Assembly (NCBI GenBank): GCA_023374025.1
Contig: SIJG01000001.1
Coordinates: 5,878,195 to 5,942,194 of the forward strand
Reading direction: 5' to 3'
DNA from: Heterodera schachtii
Lineage: Eukaryota > Nematoda > Chromadorea > Rhabditida > Heteroderidae
DNA length: 64,000 nucleotides
Made by a program: the position numbers and the translations under genes
Part shown: piece after piece, positions 1 to 10,041 of the stretch
How positions within the stretch are numbered: position 1 is the first letter of the stretch
Layout: each line of letters opens with the position of its first letter
The notes under the pieces: model-generated
Databases searched by the model: none
Told to the model about the DNA's origin: nothing
The model's input: only the letters and a program-made list of their open reading frames with translations

Positions 1-446
1 TGGGAACAGTTCGATGTTGAGGAGGAAGCGCCGGACGACAAGTGAGCATTTAGGGAGGAGGGATTGTTTAAAACTGGTGACCCTCATCATAAATTACAGA
101 TTGCTTTATTCCTTCGTGGCCTGCTGCGGCGAAATTGTTCTATTTGGTAAGTGCTCATTGTCATGGAAAATCGAGTTATGAGACGGGGCATGGACAAGGG
201 GAGGAGGTTCAAAAGTACCCGGGGAGGGGAATTTCTTCGTTAAATAATAATTTATAAAATAGATAATTTCTATATCTAACTACCAAAGTGTTGGTGGTAA
301 ATTCATTCATTCATTTGGCACCTTTTACAGGCGGAATGCAAAGCGATGAGAGCGGAATGGAAAGTCTGAATGTTGGACTGGAAAGGCGCGCAATGAGTTC
401 CGACACTTATATTTTGCGACCGCGTTACAACGAAATGTTCTGCTGA
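1..446 (+). CDS. 3' end of a kelch-repeat-like gene (three exons, partial)
   Basis: I read three exons: 1-41, 100-146 and 331-446, ending in TGA at 444-446. Exon 1 ends at a GTGAGC donor. Exon 2 lies between a TTACAG acceptor and a GTAAGT donor. Exon 3 follows TTTTACAG. Phase is kept at both junctions. The product end has an acidic stretch (EEEAPDD), then GEIVLFGGM, which resembles a kelch blade (hydrophobic strand followed by GG), then a final segment ending in NEMFC. The start lies outside the window. AATAAA near 646 could be the poly(A) signal. A kelch or F-box/kelch protein is my inference from one blade-like motif, so the gene model is firmer than the family name. Confidence 0.55.
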
Positions 447-1406
447 TCGGGATGATTTGAAAAAGGAATTACAGGAGTAATTAAATGGAACAAAACTTTC
501 GTCTTTCTAATAATTGTAATTTTTGATAAATTCCTTTTATTTCAATTATATTTTTATGTAACACCCAATTTGCCTTAACTTTTATTTTCAGTTAACTTTA
601 AAAACAATAACAAACGATGGTTTATTCGGATGAATAGAATCGCACAAAATAAAAGCCTAACAACACACCATTTTGGCCCGTAGCCAAAAAAAAGACTCGG
701 AGTGAATGAAAAGACCATTTTTTGCTCTTCGGGTCAAAAATTTTCTCAAATTTTAGAGAGAAAAATCACGAATTTGTATCGTTTTGCGCCGAAAAATGAC
801 AAAGGGGTCAAATTCCAAAAATGTGCTACATAGAATGGGGTCCGGAGGTGCCGAAAGGCTCCGCCGGGAAACTATTTTTTTTTGGAAATCTCAGTGAAAT
901 GTTAACAAAAGTGTGTAAAATTTTCAAAATTCAAGCCATTTTTTCTCGAAAAAAATTATTCCCCGTGGCTACGGGCCTGCCGTCATTTTTCCATCGAACT
1001 TCCGTTGCTCAGCGTTCGCTTCACTTCGGTTGAACGGTGTCCAACTTGAAAAAAGAAAGAAGGAAAATTGGGAAAAACGAAACAGCTTTGGACGGTTGAC
1101 AATTAACGAAAAATCAATTTTAAGAATTTAATTTTGATCACATTTAAAAAAGGGGTGGGGGCCAGGGCAAAATTTGAAAAGGCGTCTCAAAGTTTCAAAC
1201 ACCAATCAACTTATTTTTCGGTTTTCATTTTTATTCCAATTTTTTTGCGGCGTATTTTTTTCATCAAAACTTGAGGAACAAGGGGTCCGGCGAACCGATA
1301 GGCGCCCCACGGGACTATTTTTGAATGATTGGACAGATAAATTCTCTTATTCAAAGCAAATCACATATGCGTGGTATCTATGATTTGTCGCTTACATAAC
1401 GGCACT
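447..1406. other. AT-rich non-coding stretch with degraded repeat core
   Basis: I see no gene here. Positions 842-868 and about 1283-1312 carry diverged, reverse-orientation copies of the GC hairpin motif described at 47548 and 53140. A reversed TTTTGCGGCG tract at about 1245 belongs to the same dispersed repeat core. Confidence 0.4.
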
Positions 1407-2175
1407 GCGCACGACGACAAATTGGCATGCGAAAGGGAGCCGGCCTTCATCCACAAGCACAGCATTGTCCTCAAAATGCTGCCCTTCGACGAATTCACGG
1501 GCCCTTCCGCATCCCCTGTCGCGTTTGCTGCTCTTGTGGTGTTTGGAATTGGGCGACACATCAGAAAAATGCTACGGCAATGGGGCATCTGTTTGATGAT
1601 GGCAGCATCAAATAAATCAGATCAACAATTGAAGGTTGGCGCTGCTGTACGCGCCGGACGGTACAAGATGGTGATTCCCGAAGACAACGAAGCCGACCAC
1701 CAGCGAACCCGTTGCTTCGTTCGGAGGAAGATGACGTCTGAAGGAATTGAAAAATATTAATCCTTGGATTTGAAAAAACCAATGAGCAAGAGGAGCGAGA
1801 AGCTCTTCGAGCAACCGATCCGTGTTGGTGACGAATTCGGCCCTCATCTTCAACTTGTGAAGACAACAGAGCTGCTGGTAGTCGCGCCTGTTGGCTTCGG
1901 GCATCACCATCTTGTACCGTTTGGCGCGACGGGCGGCGCCAACCTTCAAGTAGATGGAGCCGACTTCGTTGATGCTGCCATCATCAAACAGGTGCCCCGT
2001 TGCTGTTGCGTTCTTCAAGAGGCGTCGCCCAGTTCCAAGCGCCACAAGAGCAGCAAACGCGACAGGGGATGCTGAAGGGCCCGTGAACTCGTCGAAGGGC
2101 AGCATTTTGAGGACAATGCTGTGCTGGTTGAAGAAGGCCGGAGCCCTTACGCATGCCAATCTGTAGGCCGTGCGC
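1407..2175. repeat. Inverted pair of gene fragments, arms about 330 bp
   Basis: The arms 1407-1740 and about 1845-2175 are diverged reverse complements, separated by roughly 100 bases. Both arms encode related peptide: each contains LPFDEFTGPSASPVAFAALV and KVGAA followed by RYKMV, read on plus for the left arm and on minus for the right. The arms have drifted by substitutions and small indels, so this is not a fresh foldback. It may be a duplicated exon inverted on itself. Confidence 0.7.
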
Positions 2176-2177
2176 AT
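1617..2177 (-). pseudogene. Unrecognised protein fragment in right arm of inverted pair
   Basis: A 186-codon minus-strand frame covers the right arm and runs on through the spacer into the antisense of the left arm. Only the first 110 or so residues look like real protein, since the homologous left arm keeps the same peptide. The segment is rich in Ala, Arg and Leu and ends in an amphipathic stretch (TNTDRLLEELLAPLAH). I do not recognise the family. The left-arm copy has shifted frame near 1555-1600. I treat both as fragments of one unidentified gene. Confidence 0.35.
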
Positions 2178-2344
2178 TGCAACCTTTACAAAACAACAAT
2201 TTTATTTTGTCCTTTTTTATAATTGGAATGGCAGTAAAAGTATACTTTTATTTTATGCGGCCACACATCCAAATTAAAAAAGAGAAAAAAAAAGCGCAAA
2301 TGGTAGCGCGCACCAATTATTTATGGCGAATAAGTCGTAATTGA

Positions 2345-4332
2345 GCAGAAATGTCATTGAAAGGTTCAATGTCATGCATGCATTTTTGCAGTCTTAGTAC
2401 AAATATGAGTCACTTTTTCTCTTTTTTTAAATGTGGAGGTGTGGCCGCATAACCGAAAAGTACCCGTAAAAGCTCATAAAAAACCCAATTTACCCGGGTG
2501 TCCCGCGTTGTGCGGCCTTCGTGAGTGAATTTTTTTGGGCCGGGCGTGGCCGTAATCTGCAGCTGGCAGAGTTCGCCTGAAGTTTATTCACATAATGCGA
2601 TTAATATTTAATAAAAACCGGTGGTCCACCGCTTCCGGCCCAGGCGCCAATCAACGGCGCAAACGCCTGTCGCGGTTATTCTTACCATTTTTGAATCTAA
2701 AAAATAAGCAGTTAGTTAATGGCAACAAACAAGCGGGAGCGGTCAAAAACTAATTTATTTTATTTTGTGTTTGAAACCGATTTTGAGCACCGGCGAAAAT
2801 ATCCAAGGCGTAAATGCCAAAAAACGGTAAATGTCTTCCCCTCTCCCACTCCGTCTGTTTTAATATTCTGTCAAATTTGTGCCGAAAATTGCCATGCAAA
2901 GCGTTTCATAAAGGCAAATACACCAAAGAGCGGTGTATCCTGAACCGCCTTTGCCGTCCTTGTCTTTTCAGCCTGGTCCTCACTTTCTACATCAGCCTTC
3001 ACTTTTGGGGCCTTCCCCCATTTCCTTTCCTTTAATGAGTGCGGTTAAGCGAGTGCCGACGATGCAAAACTGATTCCGATGGTGTGGGTGTGGCGACTGT
3101 ACGCCGTGGACATTCCGACCCAAACCGAAAGCCTTCCAATGAATTTCGACATAAATTGCTTCCGGCGGTTTTTCCCCGTAAAAATTGCTCTTTTCTTTGT
3201 TTTAGGTTGTCCTCTGTACCATTTGGTTAGCCCCGGTCGCTGCTGGTTCAGTCGAAAGTACCCAATTTGCAACAAATTGACGCCCTACCATTCGGACGGG
3301 GGCGCAACAGCGCCGGCGGTGCCGACGTCGGAATGAAACGGTGCCATTCACTGAGACAGAGAACGATGGATCGGCACAGCAACGACAATTTATGTTATAG
3401 TAACCCTATTCTTGCCCCCCCCCAACCGTAGGCAGTTAGTTGGCTTCGATGTTTGCCCTTGGTTGTGCCGCTGCGACTGCCTGCTGTCACCAATTCGGCC
3501 TCATCGTCGTCACCGTCCTTATTACGGTGATGTCGGAGGTGATGAGCTCATTGATGGTGGTGGCGTTGTTCGGATGGACTCGGCTGGATGATTTTTGCGG
3601 GTCGGGGTCGTTTTCGCGTGGGGCGAATTCTTGAACTATAACTTTTTTCTTTGTCAACCAAATCCAACATTCTTGATATCACATTCCGTTGGTCAACCTG
3701 ATCGCCTCCCGGTATTTACAAGAATATAAGTTGATTGCTTACTTGAAATATTTTTTAGAAATTTTCAAAAAGAAAAATATGGATTAGCATTTTTTATTTT
3801 AAAAATTTAGAAATTCTAATGCCGTCAATGAACAGCAGCGACGACGGCACAGTTGCGGTGGATGCTGTGCCACTGCTGCTGGTGGTGGTGGGTGTATCTG
3901 AGGATGCCGGCGGTGACGATGGGCGTCGTCGGGAAATTTTTTTTTTGTTTTTTTGCAATTAGTGCGTTTTGTTAAAAGGCCATATTTTTATTAAATTTGA
4001 TCAAAAATTGCTAATTTTGTGGATTTTGAATTAGCTAAATTTTTGGAAAATTTTTATTCGTTTGCTTTGCTTAATTTTGCATTGGCTGTGTGTCTACGGT
4101 TAAGGGCCGAAACACACATTAAGTTGTGTTTTTTTTATATTTAACAAACAGAGACACCGTACTGATGAGGCCCGGTCTCTTTTTGTTAACTTTTACAGTT
4201 TCACGAAATGGCGCGGCACCTCGCCACCGATGGGCCATCAATTTCCTGTGTTTTCTTGTAAAAAATATCATTTACAATTAACTGACAATTTGCTTTTCGC
4301 AATCTTTGCAATAATTTATAAAATATTTTTAG
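2345..4332. other. Region without a recognised gene
   Basis: Moderate-length open frames occur at 2719-3035, 3079-3336 and 3440-3634, some beside AG acceptor-like sites (for example TTTTAG near 3206). I cannot match any of them to a family. Some may be upstream exons of the TEX2-like gene that follows. A poly-C run lies near 3414-3423. Confidence 0.3.
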
Positions 4333-5320
4333 TATTTCCGGGAAGCGTCGGAGCTGAAGCTGATCGCAAAATGATGGAGATTTCATCCATGCGTTTGCTG
4401 CTCAATGTCCAAGTGACCACGCTGGAGGGGCGCATGTGCTGAAATTTTCCGCCTCCTCCGTCCGACCGACTTTGGTCTGTCTGTCTCCATTTTAATTGAT
4501 CAATTCCCATGAACACAACGAAAAATTGAAAGTATGTTTCCTATGGTTTGCCGGGTCGCTGATCACGAATCCGGCATCTATTTCGACCAATTTCGAACCC
4601 CGGACCTGAATTTGAACAAGGTTTGAAAATTCAAATTTTTCGAATTTTAGACAAAAACCGTTTAAATAATTTTTTATTTTAAGTATTAATGAGTTCCTGT
4701 TTGATTCCGCATATTTAGCCGGTTTTGAACTAAAAATGCAAAGTTCGAAAAATTTGAATTTTCGAACCTTTGTTCGAATTCAGGTCCGGGGTTCGAAATT
4801 GGTCGAAATAGATGCCGGATTCGTGATCAGCGACCCGGCAAACCCTAGGCAACATACTTCCATGTCTTTTGAAAAAAAAAACTTTCAAAAAAGGGGGGTA
4901 CCATAGACAGTATTACTTACCCACCTCTCCATTCCATAAAAATGATTTTGATATAAAACAGGTGACTGACTTGTGAAAATGTGATCATCAAATTTTTTTT
5001 AAAGTTTTCATTTCTTTTTAAAGGTATGCCTTTCGCACGTCGCCTCGAATATTGGTCCGGCCGTGCCACCGGTTGGCGACTGGAAATTTTGGGGGAAATT
5101 TTTCTATTTTTTAAAATAATTAAATTGTTCAGCTCCGTTGAACTGTCCCTCGTCAGTGAATGGATTAAGAACAAACTGCAGCTGATCCTGGAGAAGAACT
5201 TGGTGTTGCCGAACATGGACGACGTGGTCGGCATTTTTTTTGGAATTTTTCATTTTATTTTTTCAGATTATCCCCGTCTGTTCGGGCAACAAGCTGTTGG
5301 AGGGAGGATTGAACAGATGA
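4333..5320 (+). pseudogene. TEX2-like SMP-domain gene, 3' end, broken
   Basis: Exons 4333-4474, 5024-5071, 5133-5226 and 5267-5320 are joined by GT-AG introns with matching phase. Their translation follows the end of the TEX2 family, ER proteins with a tubular SMP lipid-transfer domain: a YFREAS start, then LLLNVQVTTLEGRM, NFPPPPSDRLW, WYAFR (across the first junction), SEWIKNKL, LVLPNMDDV and a short tail. Two lesions lie in the first exon. One base seems to be missing in the A run near 4368-4371, because the reading frame changes there, and an in-frame TGA sits at 4440-4442 just before the PPPP motif. A foldback element occupies the first intron. The gene is either a decayed copy or an active one with sequence errors. 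The family call rests on remembered motifs. Confidence 0.6.
4529..4860. mobile_element. Foldback (MITE-like) element, TIRs about 115 bp
   Basis: The left arm from about 4529 and the right arm ending about 4860 are near-perfect reverse complements. They include GGTCGCTGATCACGAATCC on minus-matched ends and CCCCGGACCTGAATT inside. Only about 100 bases of AT-rich sequence separate the arms, and no coding capacity is seen. Related, more degraded copies lie at about 46365-46510 and 50499-50756, with a fragment near 40417. The element sits inside an intron of the TEX2-like gene. I could not fix a target duplication, so the superfamily is open. Confidence 0.75.
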
Positions 5321-5513
5321 AAGGAGTGACAAATTGTTGTGCTGCTGTATTATGATGACAATTTCCAATGATTATTCAATGTAAAACATTTGGATAATCC
5401 AAATCTGATGAAATAAGAATGTTCTAATTTGTTTTTTGGAGGAAGCGCGCCGCAAAAAAAGCGTTTTTAAAAGCGAAAAAAGACGTCGCTTGGCTTTTAA
5501 TTGCCCAAAAATT

Positions 5514-8500
5514 GGCGCCCCTAATTACCTAATACAGTAAGATCAGGGTGACCCAATTAGACCTGGAATTGTCGATGGAAATTTTTAAAAATCTGAATTT
5601 TTCCTGAAGGGATGATTTCAAAATCTCGCTTTCTGTTCTGAAAGGGTGATTCTGTTCTTACTGTATTCGGGATTCTGTACATTCAACGAAAGGGCAGAAC
5701 TCATCAAATTCTCTAGAAAAAAAGCTGAAAAACACCTTTTTGAATTTCATTTGGTACTTTTAGTGATTTTTTGAATTTTGGGCTATTTTTCCTTTGGGCC
5801 CCTAATTACCTAATACAGTAAGAACAGGGTGAGCCAATTAGACCTGGAATTGCCGATGGAAATTTGTAAAAATCTGAATTTTTCCTGAAGGGATGATTTC
5901 AAAATCTCGCTTTCTGTTCTGAAAGGGTGATTCTGTTCTTACTGTATTCGGGATTCTGTACATTCAACGAAAGGGCAGAACTCATCAAATTCTCTAGAAA
6001 AAAGCTGAAAAACACCTTTTTGAATTTCATTTGGTACTTTTAATGATTTTTTGAATTTTGGGTTATTTTTCCTTTAGGCCCCTAATTACCTAATACAATA
6101 AGAACAGGGTGAGCCAATTAGACCTGGAATTGCCGATGGAAATTTGTAAAAATCTGAATTTTTCCTGAAGGGATGATTTCAAAATCTCGCTTTCTGTTCT
6201 GAAAGGGTGATTCTGTTCTTACTGTATTCGGGATTCTGTACATTCAACGAAAGGGCAGAACTCATCAAATTCTCTAGAAAAAAAGCTGAAAAACACCTTT
6301 TTGAATTTCATTTGGTACTTTTAATGATTTTTTGAATTTTGGGTTATTTTTCCTTTAGGCCCCTAATTACCTAATACAGTAAGAACAGGGTGAGCCAATT
6401 AGACCTGGAATTGCCGATGGAAATTTGTAAAAATCTGAATTTTTCCTGAAGGGATGATTTCAAAATCTCGCTTTCTGTTCTGAAAGGGTGATTCTGTTCT
6501 TACTGTATTCGGGATTCTGTACACTCAACGAAAGGGCAGAACTGATCAAATTCTCTAGAAAAAAGCTGAAAAACACCTTTTTGAATTTCATTTGGTACTT
6601 TTAGTGATTTTTTGAATTTTGGGCTATTTTTCCTTTGGGCCCCTAATTACCTAATACAGTAAGAACAGGGTGACCCAATTAGACTTGGAATTGTCGATGG
6701 AAATTTGTAAAAATCTGAATTTTTCCTGAAGGGATGATTTCAAAATCTCGCTTTCTGTTCTGAAAGGGTGATTCTGTTCTTACTGTATTCGGGATTCTGT
6801 ACATTCAACGAAAGGGCAGAACTGATCAAATTCTCTAGAAAAAAGGCTGAAAAACACCTTTTTGAATTTCATTTGGTACTTTTAGTGATTTTTTGAATTT
6901 TGGGCTATTTTTCCTTTGGGCCCCTAATTACCTAATACAGTAAGAACAGGGTGACCCAATTAGACCTGGAATTGCCGATGGAAATTTGTAAAAATCTGAA
7001 TTTTTCCTGAAGGGATGATTTCAAAATCTCGCTTTCTGTTCTGAAAGGGTGATTCTGTTCTTACTGTATTCGGGATTCTGTACATTCAACGAAAGGGCAG
7101 AACTGATCAAATTCTCTAGAAAAAAAGCTGAAAAACACCTTTTTGAATTTCATTTGGTACTTTTAGTGATTTTTTGAATTTTGGGCTATTTTTCCTTTGG
7201 GCCCCTAATTACCTAATACAGTAAGAACAGAGTGACCCAATTAGACCTGGAATTGCCGATGGAAATTTGTAAAAATCTGAATTTTTCCTGAAGGGATGAT
7301 TTCAAAATCTCGCTTTCTGTTCTGAAAGGGTGATTCTGTTCTTACTGTATTCGGGATTCTGTACATTCAACGAAAGGGCAGAACTCATCAAATTCTCTAG
7401 AAAAAAGCTGAAAAACACCTTTTTGAATTTCATTTGGTACTTTTAGTGATTTTTTTAATTTTGGGCTATTTTTCCTTTGGGCCCCTAATTACCTAATACA
7501 GTAAGAACAGGGTGACCCAATTAGACCTGGAATTGCCGATGGAAATTTGTAAAAATCTGAATTTTTCCTGAAGGGATGATTTCAAAATCTCGCTTTCTGT
7601 TCTGAAAGGGTGATTCTGTTCTTACTGTATTCGGGATTCTGTACATTCAACGAAAGGGCAGAACTGATCAAATTCTCTAGAAAAAGGCTGAAAAACACCT
7701 TTTTGAATTTCATTTGGTACTTTTAGTGATTTTTTGAATTTTGGGCTATTTTTCCTTTGGGCCCCTAATTACCTAATACAGTAAGAACAGGGTGAGCCAA
7801 TTAGACCTGGAATTGCCGATGGAAATTTGTAAAAATCTGAATTTTTCCTGAAGGGATGATTTCAAAATCTCGCTTTCTGTTCTGAAAGGGTGATTCTGTT
7901 CTTACTGTATTCGGGATTCTGTACATTCAACGAAAGGGCAGAACTGATCAAATTCTCTAGAAAAAAGGCTGAAAAACACCTTTTTGAATTTCATTTGGTA
8001 CTTTTAGTGATTTTTTGAATTTTGGGCTATTTTTCCTTTGGGCCCCTAATTACCTAATACAGTAAGAACAGGGTGACCCAATTAGACCTGGAATTGCCGA
8101 TGGAAATTTGTAAAAATCTGAATTTTTCCTGAAGGGATGATTTCAAAATCTCGCTTTCTGTTCTGAAAGGGTGATTCTGTTCTTACTGTATTCGGGATTC
8201 TGTACATTCAACGAAAGGGCAGAACTGATCAAATTCTCTAGAAAAAAGGCTGAAAAACACCTTTTTGAATTTCATTTGGTACTTTTAGTGATTTTTTGAA
8301 TTTTGGGCTATTTTTCCTTTGGGCCCCTAATTACCTAATACAGTAAGAACAGGGTGACCCAATTAGACCTGGAATTGCCGATGGAAATTTGTAAAAATCT
8401 GAATTTTTCCTGAAGGGATGATTTCAAAATCTCGCTTTCTGTTCTGAAAGGGTGATTCTGTTCTTACTGTATTCGGGATTCTGTACATTCAACGAAAGGG

Positions 8501-8757
8501 CAGAACTGATCAAATTCTCTAGAAAAAAGGCTGAAAAACACCTTTTTGAATTTCATTTGGTACTTTTAGTGATTTTTTGAATTTTGGGCTATTTTTCCTT
8601 TGGGCCCCTAATTACCTAATACAGTAAGAACAGGGTGACCCAATTAGACCTGGAATTGCCGATGGAAATTTTTAAACATCTGAATTTTTCCTGAAGGGAT
8701 GATTTCAAAATCTCGCTTTCTGTTCTGAAAGGGTGATTCTGTTCTTACTGTATTCGG
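5514..8757. repeat. 281 bp satellite array, left block (about 11.5 copies)
   Basis: The monomer is 280-281 bp, measured from successive CCCCTAATTACCTAATAC sites at 5802, 6082, 6363, 6643, 6924, 7205, 7485, 7765, 8046, 8327 and 8608. Length differences are mostly in one A run after CTCTAG. The outermost copy (from about 5514) is the most diverged. Each monomer holds a 16 bp inverted repeat, AATACAGTAAGAACAG and its complement, 105 bp apart. The block stops at the 5 bp target site of the LTR element. No coding frame is conserved across monomers. Confidence 0.97.
8753..8757. repeat. Target site duplication, left copy (TTCGG)
   Basis: TTCGG directly precedes the left LTR and is repeated directly after the right LTR at 21394-21398. 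The satellite resumes there in register, with ATTCGGGATTCTG as the unbroken sequence in other monomers. A 5 bp duplication is usual for BEL/Pao insertions. Confidence 0.95.
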
Positions 8758-9587
8758 TGTCGCGAATGCGACGAGGGGAATGATCAAATTCGGAAAGGAT
8801 CAAATTGGGCATTTTTCCTTTTGCATCCCCCCCCCCCCCTTTTTTATTTCTCTCCTTTCCTCCTTCTCCTTCCACATTTTGTTAACCGATCCTTTGTTCC
8901 CCCTTTTTCCCTTTTTTATTTGTCATTTTTCACTCTGCCTCATGTTTTTGTAATTGGACTTTAACCCCCCCCCCCCCCGGGGGCAAGTTGTCCAAACATC
9001 TCCCCCCTTTTTTCAACACTTTTTCTCTTTGTCTCTCCCCGTCCCTTTCCTACGTTTTCGCCTCTTTCCTATTATTCAAATTTGCCGTCGCTTTTCTCAG
9101 CTCTTTTCATCCCCCCTTTTCCCTTCTTCTTTGTATTCCTCTGGCCAATTTTTTGTTCACATCTGCAAATCGTCCCCCCATTTTCCTATGGTACTTCTGT
9201 CGCCCGCCCCCTCTGTGTCTGCTTACTTAAGTCTTGGCTGCCCCCCTCACACACACACATTATATAATCACTTCTCCTCTTCTCCCCAATTCTTCCATCT
9301 TCAATGCCGATTGCTTTAATCCCCTCGGCCCCTTCTTCTCGTGTCAAATAAATTGTTTGTTGGTCGAAGTGTTGGTCGGATCAGGGACGGTAGAGACGGG
9401 AGGAACACACCCCCCTCCCCGCTCATCACTCACACCGCTGAGAACGGCACTCCGTCTGCCCCCCCCCTCTCTCCTTCTCTCGCCTCGCCACTCTCTCGCC
9501 TTCAGCGTCGCCGCCCAGCGTGGCGAGTCTTGTCGTCCTCTTCAATTGACCCAATCCCTCCCCCCGTTTGTCCCCCCTTTCTCGACA
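8758..9587 (+). repeat. Left LTR
   Basis: An 830 bp repeat beginning TGTCGCGAATG and ending CTCGACA, giving canonical TG...CA ends. It is pyrimidine-rich with long C runs (8827, 8965) and a CACACACACA tract followed by TATATAATC near 9258, a plausible TATA box for the transcript. AAATAAATT near 9346 could be the poly(A) signal, about 90 bases after the TATA-like site. It matches the right LTR almost base for base. Confidence 0.95.
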
Positions 9588-9594
9588 AACTTTC

Positions 9595-9611
9595 TGGTGC
9601 CACGACCCGGG
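9595..9611 (+). promoter_or_regulatory. Primer binding site
   Basis: TGGTGCCACGACCCGGG starts 7 bases after the LTR end. TGG pairs with the CCA end of a tRNA, and the complement reads as a tRNA 3' acceptor end. The tRNA identity is not assigned. A gap of a few bases between LTR and PBS is common. Confidence 0.75.
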
Positions 9612-9724
9612 AACCAAAACCCGGCCACTTTCAACTCAATCCTCCGCCGTCCGCCGTCATCTTAGGCCCCCGGCATTCATCACTCAACTCTGGTCGACTG
9701 CCGCCCTTCCAGGCTCTCGACTTT

Positions 9725-10009
9725 TCATCACTCAACCTTTGTCGCCAGCCGTCCTCTTAGGCTTCCGACAATCCATCGCTTGAGTCGTTAGCCGTACATT
9801 CAAGGCTTCCGGCTTTCCTTTTCTCTGTTCTCCGCCGTCAGCCGACCTCTCAGGCACCCGGCCAACCACCTTTCCGCCGCCAGCTGACCCCACCAGTTCC
9901 CGGCTTTCATCACTCAACCTTTGTCGCCAGCCGTCCTCTTAGGCTTCCGACAATCCCTCGCCTGAGTCGTTAGCCGTCCATTCAAGGCTTCCGGCTTTCC
10001 TTTTCTCTG
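9725..10009 (+). repeat. 103 bp direct repeat in the retrotransposon leader
   Basis: Positions 9725-9827 and 9907-10009 are near-identical (from TCATCACTCAACC to TTTTCTCTG), offset by 182 bases. They lie between the primer site and the gag start, where packaging or translation signals would be expected. The two copies differ at only a few bases. Function is unknown. Confidence 0.85.
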
Positions 10010-10041
10010 CTTTCCGCACGACAAACGCCTATTTTTTGACA

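Noticed and set aside
8954..9760. Several plus-strand frames across the left LTR and leader
   Set aside because: They are pyrimidine-rich chance frames. The copies in the right LTR differ by indels, and they have no domain character.
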